Assembly: GCA_016742295.1 (NCBI GenBank)
Contig: JACVCA010000089.1
Span: forward strand, 1-5,900
Reading direction: 5' to 3'
From: Alphaproteobacteria bacterium
Lineage (GTDB): Bacteria > Pseudomonadota > Alphaproteobacteria > JAGOMX01
Length of the DNA: 5,900 nt
Positions 1 through 5,900 of this stretch are shown here, piece by piece. How positions within the stretch are numbered: position 1 is the first letter of the stretch; the number at the start of each line of letters is the position of its first letter. Below the pieces are notes generated by a model that saw nothing but the letters and a program-made list of their open reading frames with translations, made no database searches and was not told the DNA's origin. The position numbers and the translations under genes are program-made.

Positions 1-12
1 AAAGGGAACCCA

Positions 13-2703
13 ATGATACGTCTCGGCCATGATTTACTAAAAACTAAACAAAAGCTTACTGTAGGCTCCAAAACTTATACTTATTTCAGCTTAGATATAG
101 CCGAAAGAAATATTGGTGATCTCTCTAGGTTGCCATTTTCTTTAAAAGTTTTGCTTGAAAACCTTTTGCGATGTGAAGATAGCAAAACTCTTAATATTGA
201 AGATATCCATGCAATCGCAAAATGGGTAGAAACAAGAACTAGTACGCGGGAGATTGCCTATCGGCCAGCACGCGTCCTTATGCAAGATTTTACTGGAGTA
301 CCAGCTGTTGTTGACCTTGCAGCCATGCGAGAAGCCCTCCTAGCGCTAGGGGGTAAACCTAACCAGATTAACCCTTTGACTCCTGTAGATCTAGTTATTG
401 ATCATTCAGTAACGGTTGATTCCTATGCTAATCCAAATGCATTTCAAAAAAATGTTGATATGGAGTTTCAACGTAATCGGGAACGTTATGCTTTTTTAAG
501 ATGGGGGCAAAATTCACTGCGCAATTTTCGCGTGGTGCCTCCCGGAACAGGCATTTGCCATCAAGTAAATCTCGAATATTTATCTCAAGTCGTGTGGACG
601 CTGGAAGAGGAGGGCGAGATTTATGCTTATCCCGACACTCTTGTTGGCACTGATAGTCATACAACAATGGTCAATGGTTTGGCTGTTTTGGGGTGGGGAG
701 TGGGTGGCATTGAAGCCGAAGCTGTCATGTTAGGGCAACCAATTTCTATGGTAATTCCCGAGGTTATGGGTTTTAAAATCACAGGCGCTATGCGTGAAGG
801 TGCTACTGCTACAGATCTAGTGCTTACCGTTACAGAAATGTTACGACAAAAGGGAGTGGTCGGAAAATTTGTTGAATTTTATGGCCCTGGTTTGGATCAT
901 CTGAGTCTTGCTGACCGTGCTACAATTTCAAATATGGCACCTGAATATGGAGCTACGTGTGGATTTTTCCCGATTGATCAAGAGACGATTAATTATTTGC
1001 GGTTTACTGGACGAAATGAAGAAAGGATTAAATTGGTTGAGGCCTATGCAAAGGTACAAGGTCTATGGCGCAATCATAAAACACCTGACCCGATATTTAC
1101 CGAGACGCTTGAACTTAATCTTGCTGATATTGAACCAACACTTGCTGGTCCCAAAAGGCCCCAAGATAAAGTTTTAATATCTGAAGCCGTGAAATCTTAT
1201 CGAGATGCGTTGAAAGGAGAGATTGTTTTAAAGAAGCCTATTAATATTAAGCTAGGTGAAATGTCATTTGAACTTGATCATGGCAGTGTCGTGATTGCAG
1301 CAATCACAAGTTGCACCAATACATCCAACCCTTCAGTCATGGTGGGAGCAGGCCTACTAGCACGTAAGGCCCTTGCAAAAGGCTTAAGCTCGAAGCCGTG
1401 GATTAAAACTTCTCTGGCGCCGGGCTCACAAGTGGTTACGGATTATCTAGAAAAGGCTGGCCTTGATAAAGACTTGCAAGCCCTTGGATTTTATCTGGTA
1501 GGATATGGATGTACGACTTGTATAGGTAATTCTGGTTCTTTACTTGCCCCGATAGCTCAGGCTATTGATGACCATAATTTAGCGGTGGCAGGGGTACTCT
1601 CTGGTAATCGTAACTTTGAAGGCCGTATTCATTCCCAGGTAAAGCTTAATTATTTGGCGTCACCTCTATTGGTGGTGGCCTATGCCCTTGCTGGATCGAT
1701 GAATATCGATCTTTATAAAGACCCGCTTGGCACTGGCCACGACGGGCAACAAGTTTATCTCACGGACATTTGGCCCACAAATCAGGAAATTGCCGACACT
1801 GTTAGTCAAAACCTTACGCCTGAAATGTTTAGAGCACGCTATGCTGATGTCTTTACGGGTGATGAGATATGGAAAAATCTTTCAGATACCCAGAGCTTAA
1901 CTTACGCTTGGATAGAGAACAGTACATATGTCAAGCATCCGCCATTTTTTACGAATATGAACGAGAGCCCTGAAAAGCTTAAATCTATCCTGGGTGCTAG
2001 ACCGCTTGCAATGCTGGCTGATAGCGTGACTACAGATCATATTTCACCTGCTGGGTCCATTAAGAAAGATAGCCCTGCAGGAAGATACCTAATGGATCTC
2101 GGGGTATTGCCTGAAGATTTTAATTCATATGGCTCCCGGCGTGGAAATCATGAAGTTATGATGAGGGGAACCTTTGCAAATATCCGCCTTATGAATGAAA
2201 TGACGATCGGTACGCAGGGAGGAGTTACGCGTCATATGCCAGATGGCGAGATGATGTCAATTTATGATGCAGCCATGCGTTATCAAGCGGCAGGGACTCC
2301 TTTGGTTATTATTGCAGGGAAAGAATATGGTACAGGATCATCGCGCGATTGGGCCGCAAAAGGAACACGACTTTTAGGTGTTAAAGCTGTCATTGCTGAG
2401 AGCTTTGAACGTATCCATCGCTCAAACCTGATTGGTATGGGAGTCCTGCCTCTGGTCTTTAAAAAGGGGGTTTGTCGGTTGAAGCTTGGTCTTGATGGCA
2501 CAGAAACCTATGATATTTTTGGTTTTGAGGAAAATATTATCCCAGCTATGGATATTAGCTGTACGATTAACTATGCAGATGGGCGTAAAGAAACCATTTC
2601 ACTAATATGTAGGCTTGATACGCTTGATGAGATTGAATACTATCAGCATGGTGGTATCTTGCATTATGTTTTGAGAGAGTTGGCAGGAAGCGGGAAGAGT
2701 TAA
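13..2703 (+). CDS. acnA: Aconitate hydratase, AcnA/IRP1-type (complete, 896 aa)
   Basis: This cytosolic TCA-cycle enzyme interconverts citrate and isocitrate through cis-aconitate with a [4Fe-4S] cluster. The 896-residue length is normal for the AcnA/IRP1 branch. The cluster ligands are visible as Cys434 (in SCTNTSNPS) and Cys500/Cys503 (in GYGCTTCIGNSG). Substrate-binding and catalytic motifs are intact: DHSVTVDS from Asp130, DSHTTMVNG from Asp214, GNRNFEGR with Arg533 and Arg538, SYGSRRGN at 705-712, and GTGSSRDWAAKG with Ser776-Ser777-Arg778-Asp779 in the C-terminal swivel domain, which begins near residue 660. These positions sit about three residues before the classical IRP1 residues, so no large insertion or loss has occurred. 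The chosen ATG follows AAAGGG with a 6-base gap and gives the usual family N-terminus; the frame is open to the window edge, so an upstream start is not strictly excluded. The promoter lies outside the window. It converges on the LysR gene. Identity is very secure; the IRP-like RNA-binding moonlighting known for some relatives cannot be judged here. Confidence 0.98.
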   Translation: MIRLGHDLLKTKQKLTVGSKTYTYFSLDIAERNIGDLSRLPFSLKVLLENLLRCEDSKTLNIEDIHAIAKWVETRTSTREIAYRPARVLMQDFTGVPAVVDLAAMREALLALGGKPNQINPLTPVDLVIDHSVTVDSYANPNAFQKNVDMEFQRNRERYAFLRWGQNSLRNFRVVPPGTGICHQVNLEYLSQVVWTLEEEGEIYAYPDTLVGTDSHTTMVNGLAVLGWGVGGIEAEAVMLGQPISMVIPEVMGFKITGAMREGATATDLVLTVTEMLRQKGVVGKFVEFYGPGLDHLSLADRATISNMAPEYGATCGFFPIDQETINYLRFTGRNEERIKLVEAYAKVQGLWRNHKTPDPIFTETLELNLADIEPTLAGPKRPQDKVLISEAVKSYRDALKGEIVLKKPINIKLGEMSFELDHGSVVIAAITSCTNTSNPSVMVGAGLLARKALAKGLSSKPWIKTSLAPGSQVVTDYLEKAGLDKDLQALGFYLVGYGCTTCIGNSGSLLAPIAQAIDDHNLAVAGVLSGNRNFEGRIHSQVKLNYLASPLLVVAYALAGSMNIDLYKDPLGTGHDGQQVYLTDIWPTNQEIADTVSQNLTPEMFRARYADVFTGDEIWKNLSDTQSLTYAWIENSTYVKHPPFFTNMNESPEKLKSILGARPLAMLADSVTTDHISPAGSIKKDSPAGRYLMDLGVLPEDFNSYGSRRGNHEVMMRGTFANIRLMNEMTIGTQGGVTRHMPDGEMMSIYDAAMRYQAAGTPLVIIAGKEYGTGSSRDWAAKGTRLLGVKAVIAESFERIHRSNLIGMGVLPLVFKKGVCRLKLGLDGTETYDIFGFEENIIPAMDISCTINYADGRKETISLICRLDTLDEIEYYQHGGILHYVLRELAGSGKS

Positions 2704-2744
2704 TACAAGTTCGTAATAATATAATCTTCGTTCCTTATGAGAGT

Positions 2745-3650
2745 TCATTCTTTATGCTCGGCTGCAAACTCTTTAACGACCTTTTCAATATAATCGCAAA
2801 AAGCTTTGACTTTTCCAATATTACGCATTTGTTTTAAATAAACCATATAAATATTAACTTGAGGGCCTTGAACATCAGGTAGGATTTGCACCAAATTAGA
2901 GTTTTTTAGCAAAAGAGATTCTTTCGAAAAGCTTACAATGCCATGTCCTTTCTCCGCAGACATTAACATCGAGCGTAATGAGTTTATTTTTAAGAAGGGT
3001 ATGCGGGGGTCTCCGTCCTCCCGTCCTATTTTCAAATGCCAGTCCATATTTTCCGAAGGAAAAGTTTCTTCTTCCCCAAAGGCAATCAGATGGTGATGAT
3101 CTAAATCCTTAATAGTTCTTGGTTCTCCCATATTTTTGAGATAATCAGGGCTTGCATAAAGCCTTCTGCGCCAAGTTAGAATTTGTTGCTTCGTGATCAG
3201 AGGGGAATCAATGCAATCTGTACAAAGTGCGATATCTACCTTATTTTTAATAATATCTAACTTACTATCATTAGATATAAGAGAAAGATAAAGGTTTGGA
3301 TACTCTGCAATAAATTGATCAATATAATACGTAAACCAGGTATCAAGTAAGCCTGAATCTAAGAATACACGCAACTCGCCTTCGATTTGGCTTTCGTCGT
3401 TCTTAAAGATTTGTCTTATTAATTCAAAGCGTGCAAATATTTTCTCAACTTCTTCAAATAAAACCTTTCCTTGATGGGTGAGAGTTATACCACGCGTATG
3501 CCTTTCAAGGAGTTTGGTATTCAATCTTGATTCCAGATTTGCAATACTTCTACTTAAAGCAGGTTGGCTTACTTGACTTTCGCGTGCGGCAGCTGTGATA
3601 TTTCCTGCTTTTGCTACATGATAAAATAACTTAAAATTATTCCAATTCAT
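2745..3650 (-). CDS. LysR-type transcriptional regulator (complete, 301 aa)
   Basis: This is a DNA-binding regulator of standard LysR length. Residues 1-60 form the winged helix-turn-helix, with the typical pattern AGNITAAARESQVSQPALSRSIANLE at 15-40 (written as residues of the HTH), then the LLERHTRGITLTHQG wing and a linker helix at about 62-82. Residues about 91-290 are the periplasmic-binding-protein-like effector domain, including the family pattern LDIIKNKVDIALC at 131-143 and LYASPDYL at 164-171. Cys143 and Cys146 lie close together in the effector domain; whether they sense anything is unknown. The ATG is preceded by AGGA with a 6-base gap. It lies 118 bases downstream of the PpiD-like gene on the same strand, so it may have its own promoter or be read through. 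The N-terminus resembles, from memory, an alphaproteobacterial LysR subfamily often found near thioredoxin reductase genes, but the neighbours differ here. Target and effector are not identifiable. The family is secure; the specific role is unknown. Confidence 0.95.
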   Translation of the reverse strand: MNWNNFKLFYHVAKAGNITAAARESQVSQPALSRSIANLESRLNTKLLERHTRGITLTHQGKVLFEEVEKIFARFELIRQIFKNDESQIEGELRVFLDSGLLDTWFTYYIDQFIAEYPNLYLSLISNDSKLDIIKNKVDIALCTDCIDSPLITKQQILTWRRRLYASPDYLKNMGEPRTIKDLDHHHLIAFGEEETFPSENMDWHLKIGREDGDPRIPFLKINSLRSMLMSAEKGHGIVSFSKESLLLKNSNLVQILPDVQGPQVNIYMVYLKQMRNIGKVKAFCDYIEKVVKEFAAEHKE

Positions 3651-3768
3651 TAATATTCCTGAAATAAATAATTCGTTCCTAAATACATGTAAATAAATTG
3701 CTTCTCATATTAAATAATTAAAACTTCAATAATTTTATCTATTACATGTTAACTATGCAAATCTTATT

Positions 3769-5388
3769 CTATTGTTCTTTTGTATTAAAAGCCCTTCGAT
3801 TGACTTCCACACGGAACTTCTTTTCAAGAGCATAAATGTATTGATCAATAATATCATTAGATAGCATAGTTGTAACCCGTTCTGAAAAATCCTTAAATTC
3901 TTTCGACTCAGGTACTATTTTTATACCAATAATTTCCTTATTTTGCACCACTAAATAACCATCTTGAGCACGCCCAAAGACTGCTTTCCTAATTTCACTT
4001 TCAAAAATTTGTTTCTTAATGTCCGTAGGAATTTCAGTTGCTTTAACATCATCGGTACGGGCAAGCTTCGTGTTCACAGACACTTTGATTTTACGTTTTG
4101 CTGCTGCTTGTACAAGCGGAAGTCCCTCGTTTACTTCTTTTTGAATTTGCTCGGCAAGAATTTTACTTGCTTCAGTCTGCTTCTCAAGGCGCCAAGCAGA
4201 GGAAACATCTGCTTTAACAACTTCGAAAGGTTTCACAGTTTTTGGAGTGATAGTATCCACGCGCACCAAGACATAAGAACCCTTGCCTGCATCAATGAGA
4301 AGTGGGTCTGTACCCACTTCATTGGTAAAACCTTCCTTATAGATCGCTTGAATAACTTCTGGTTGAAGCGTTTCATTGCTAAGAGCTTTATCAAGTTTGC
4401 TGTCTTTTGCAATCTTTTGTAGCTTAAGGATCTTAAGATCAAATTTCTTAGCTAACTCATCAAGAGTTGCACCTTCTGCGAGAGAGTCTTCAATTTTATT
4501 GGTGATTTCAAGCATCAAATTATCAGCTTTTTCTTTTCTAAGTTCCTTCAAAATGAGTTCATTTTCTTGGCGGTTAGGTAATCCACCTTTGATTTCATCA
4601 CGTCGCCTATCAAAGCCAGCAGAAATTTCTTCATCAGAGAGTACCACTTTCTTTTCTATATCCTTAGGGGAGATAACAAGAGCTGTTAAATTACGATATT
4701 CTGGTGCTTCAAACTGGCTTTTATGAGCATCATAATAAGTCTTTAAATCTTGAATACTAGGATTTAAAATGCCTGGCATGTCCGCAGGCTTAATAATTGC
4801 AATATCTACGAGGCGTTTTTGGTATTGCCACTCATAAAGAGCCTTGACCAGCGTTAAAGGGGCTTGTACCCCAGCTATCAGAGCCTGCATAAGCTGGTTG
4901 CGTCTGATTTCACCTCGCAGTATGCTAACATATTCTTTTTCGTTTATGTGCATAATTTCTAGCATTCTCACAAAACGCTCTTTATCAAAACTGCCATCTT
5001 TTTCAAAGAATGTTGGATCGCTTTGGATCTCTTGTTTTACTTGAGCATCTGTAACCGCAAGTCCCATGTGGTCCGCTTCAAGGTCTAAGATCTTCTCAGT
5101 GATCATTCGTTGTAATGTCGAGTTGATCAGACCTAGTTTCCGTGCTTTGTCAGCATCAATTTGCTTTCCTGAACGAATTTGTAAATTTATAAGATCACGT
5201 CTGAAAGCTTTTTCTAGCTCGAGTTCAGAGATTTTATGGCCTCCAACCGTGGCAACAACTTGATTACTTCTGCCGCCGGGGCGCAACATATCTCCAACCC
5301 CCCACAATACAACAAAGCAGACAATAAGAATGGCGAAAAAGCCTCGGATAAGCCAGGATTGTGAGGCATTGCGCAAGTTTTGCAACAT
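3769..5388 (-). CDS. PpiD-like SurA_N periplasmic folding factor, apparently without a parvulin domain (539 aa)
   Basis: This is probably an inner-membrane-anchored chaperone that helps proteins leaving the Sec translocon to fold in the periplasm, as PpiD does in other proteobacteria. A short basic N-terminus precedes one membrane segment at about residues 13-32 (N-in, C-out), with no lipobox or cleavage site. A SurA_N/PpiD-type region follows at about 43-190 (VATVGGHKIS, then LITEKILDLEA-like helices and DGSFDKERF at 131-139). The EAPEYRNLTAL segment at 227-237 normally leads into the parvulin prolyl isomerase domain. Here, residues 251-266 pass almost directly into 277-312, a helical stretch (KELRKEKAD, TNKIEDSLAEGATLDELA) that in relatives comes after the parvulin domain. 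The C-terminal PpiD-like region (about 338-530) is present. The length is short of the roughly 600-650 residues I recall for alphaproteobacterial homologues. The start ATG has AAAGGA 10 bases upstream and gives a sensible membrane anchor. It is divergent from tpiA. The family is fairly secure; isomerase activity is doubtful. Confidence 0.87.
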   Translation of the reverse strand: MLQNLRNASQSWLIRGFFAILIVCFVVLWGVGDMLRPGGRSNQVVATVGGHKISELELEKAFRRDLINLQIRSGKQIDADKARKLGLINSTLQRMITEKILDLEADHMGLAVTDAQVKQEIQSDPTFFEKDGSFDKERFVRMLEIMHINEKEYVSILRGEIRRNQLMQALIAGVQAPLTLVKALYEWQYQKRLVDIAIIKPADMPGILNPSIQDLKTYYDAHKSQFEAPEYRNLTALVISPKDIEKKVVLSDEEISAGFDRRRDEIKGGLPNRQENELILKELRKEKADNLMLEITNKIEDSLAEGATLDELAKKFDLKILKLQKIAKDSKLDKALSNETLQPEVIQAIYKEGFTNEVGTDPLLIDAGKGSYVLVRVDTITPKTVKPFEVVKADVSSAWRLEKQTEASKILAEQIQKEVNEGLPLVQAAAKRKIKVSVNTKLARTDDVKATEIPTDIKKQIFESEIRKAVFGRAQDGYLVVQNKEIIGIKIVPESKEFKDFSERVTTMLSNDIIDQYIYALEKKFRVEVNRRAFNTKEQ

Positions 5389-5424
5389 AAAATTTAAGTC
5401 CTTTAAAGATATAATATTTCCCGG

Positions 5425-5453
5425 ATCATACCTATCAAATAAGAATTCGGCAA
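5425..5453 (-). promoter_or_regulatory. Candidate sigma-70-type promoter of the PpiD-like gene
   Basis: On the minus strand, TTGCCG (5448-5453) and TATGAT (5425-5430) are separated by exactly 17 bases. The -10 matches the consensus at five of six positions, and the -35 keeps the TTG core. Transcription would start near 5418 and give a leader of about 30 bases that contains the AAAGGA ribosome binding site. A second, perfect minus-strand TATAAT lies at 5457-5462 but has no recognisable -35 at proper spacing. This is a prediction from pattern and position only. Confidence 0.4.
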
Positions 5454-5633
5454 GGAATTATAGTTTTATTCATTTACAATAGAGGAAAGCCGGTTCAAAG
5501 GAGGGTGTATGATATAGAATAAGTACAGATCATAAGACATAACTTGATAATTATATTCAAAATAATTTAGCTTAAGAATTACGCGTAAAATATCCCAGGT
5601 AAGCCCTCTAGGTCCAAAAGAGAATTTCTGCTA

Positions 5634-5657
5634 TAGAATAATCTTATTCTAATAAGA
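5634..5657. promoter_or_regulatory. Overlapping inverted repeats on the likely tpiA -10 region (candidate operator)
   Basis: Two perfect dyads share bases. TAGAATAA (5634-5641) and TTATTCTA (5644-5651) flank the two bases TC. TCTTATT (5642-5648) and AATAAGA (5651-5657) flank the two bases CT. The left arm begins with TAGAAT (5634-5639), a five-of-six match to a -10 box, and TG at 5629-5630 precedes TATAGA as in an extended -10. No good -35 is visible. Transcription from here would start near 5646, about 28 bases before the tpiA ATG. The dyads are thus placed where a repressor could block initiation, but AT-rich sequence makes such repeats more likely by chance. Confidence 0.35.
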
Positions 5658-5673
5658 AATCTAAGGTTAATTA

Positions 5674-5900
5674 ATGTATCCTCCCCTTATTATCGGCAAC
5701 TGGAAAATGAATGGTAATGTTGAATTTGCTCGTGATCTTGCTGCTGAAATAATTGATCGATCCCAAGTAAACTCTTTGAAAGGCCAGGTTGTTTTATGTC
5801 CTTCATTTGTACATCTAACCTTGGTAAGACACAGGCTATTAGGCACGAATATAGCTTTAGGTGCTCAAGATTGTCATTGGGCTGATCAAGGAGCTTATAC
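5674..5900 (+). CDS. tpiA: Triosephosphate isomerase, N-terminal 75 codons (runs off the window)
   Basis: This cytosolic TIM-barrel enzyme interconverts dihydroxyacetone phosphate and glyceraldehyde 3-phosphate in glycolysis and gluconeogenesis. The visible start, MYPPLIIGNWKMNG, contains the conserved active-site Asn9 and Lys11 on the first strand and loop. The next conserved blocks follow in order: LCPSF at 41-45 (second/third strand region) and GAQDCHWADQGAY at 63-75, which normally continues as T-G-E/D. The catalytic His and Glu and the phosphate loop would lie beyond the right edge. The family is about 250 residues long, so about 30 % is seen. AAGG lies 7 bases before the ATG. The frame has no defect in the part shown. 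The gene is transcribed away from the PpiD-like gene across a 285-base gap. In many alphaproteobacteria secG and pyrG follow tpiA; that cannot be checked here. Confidence 0.97.
   Translation, partial: MYPPLIIGNWKMNGNVEFARDLAAEIIDRSQVNSLKGQVVLCPSFVHLTLVRHRLLGTNIALGAQDCHWADQGAY

Larger units (their letters stand above)
5389..5673. other. Divergent intergenic region between the PpiD-like gene and tpiA
   Basis: This 285-base AT-rich stretch separates two divergent starts. It contains the minus-strand candidate promoter near 5425-5453, the dyads by tpiA at 5634-5657, and an isolated strong Shine-Dalgarno-like sequence at 5497-5505. The 10-mer TATAGAATAA occurs twice (5513-5522 and 5632-5641). I see no coding frame of useful length, no tRNA and no clear hairpin followed by a T-run. 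Confidence 0.7.

Noticed and set aside
1..12. An upstream extension of acnA, since its frame is open to the left edge
   Set aside because: The ATG at 13 has a suitable ribosome site (AAAGGG) and gives the usual length and N-terminus for the family.
908..1177. An 89-codon open frame inside acnA in another plus-strand frame
   Set aside because: It overlaps a strongly conserved enzyme, has no evident ribosome binding site and no family resemblance; it is a shadow of the acnA reading frame.
3700..3768. A possible intrinsic terminator after the PpiD-like gene
   Set aside because: The stretch is A/T-rich with weak, imperfect pairing and no GC stem followed by a T-run on the minus strand.
3760..3771. 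The 12-mer AATCTTATTCTA at the end of the PpiD-like gene recurs at 5640-5651 upstream of tpiA
   Set aside because: About one shared 12-mer is expected by chance between positions of a window this size, and more in AT-rich DNA. The first copy is partly the stop codon region and lacks the second dyad arm.
3964..4422. A 152-codon open frame on the plus strand opposite the PpiD-like gene
   Set aside because: It lies wholly antisense to a well-supported gene, its protein is rich in Cys, Phe and Ser as expected from reversed Lys/Glu-rich codons, and it shows no recognisable domain.
5544..5572. TTGATA (5544-5549) as a -35 box for a plus-strand tpiA promoter
   Set aside because: At 16-18 bases downstream only TTTAGC, TTAGCT or TAGCTT is present, which are poor -10 boxes, so I did not call it.

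Overview
The window looks like ordinary chromosome from an AT-rich alphaproteobacterium (roughly 40 % G+C by eye, with AT-richer gaps between genes). Three things point that way: an AcnA/IRP-type aconitase, a PpiD-like SurA_N membrane protein that starts divergently from tpiA (a neighbourhood I recall from alphaproteobacteria), and a LysR regulator whose N-terminus resembles a common alphaproteobacterial subfamily. The low G+C would suit a host-associated lineage such as Holosporales, but this window alone cannot prove that.

Layout: bases 13-2703 (+) encode a complete aconitate hydratase with all three [4Fe-4S] cysteines. After a 41-base convergent gap, 2745-3650 (-) encode a complete LysR-type transcriptional regulator. 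A 118-base AT-rich gap follows, then 3769-5388 (-) encode a 539-residue inner-membrane-anchored, PpiD-like periplasmic folding factor. A 285-base divergent intergenic region (5389-5673) holds the promoters for that gene and for tpiA. The triosephosphate isomerase gene starts at 5674 (+) and runs off the right edge after 75 codons.

The genes cover central metabolism (TCA cycle and glycolysis/gluconeogenesis), envelope protein folding and one regulator of unknown target. Nothing shows that they form one pathway or operon. I see no mobile element, CRISPR array, tRNA, rRNA or integration scar.

The most notable observations are these. (1) The PpiD-like protein appears to lack the whole parvulin (prolyl isomerase) domain while keeping the flanking regions, so it would be a chaperone-only version. 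(2) Two overlapping perfect inverted repeats sit on the likely -10 region just upstream of tpiA, which suggests an operator. I found no convincing sign of a new multi-gene system.
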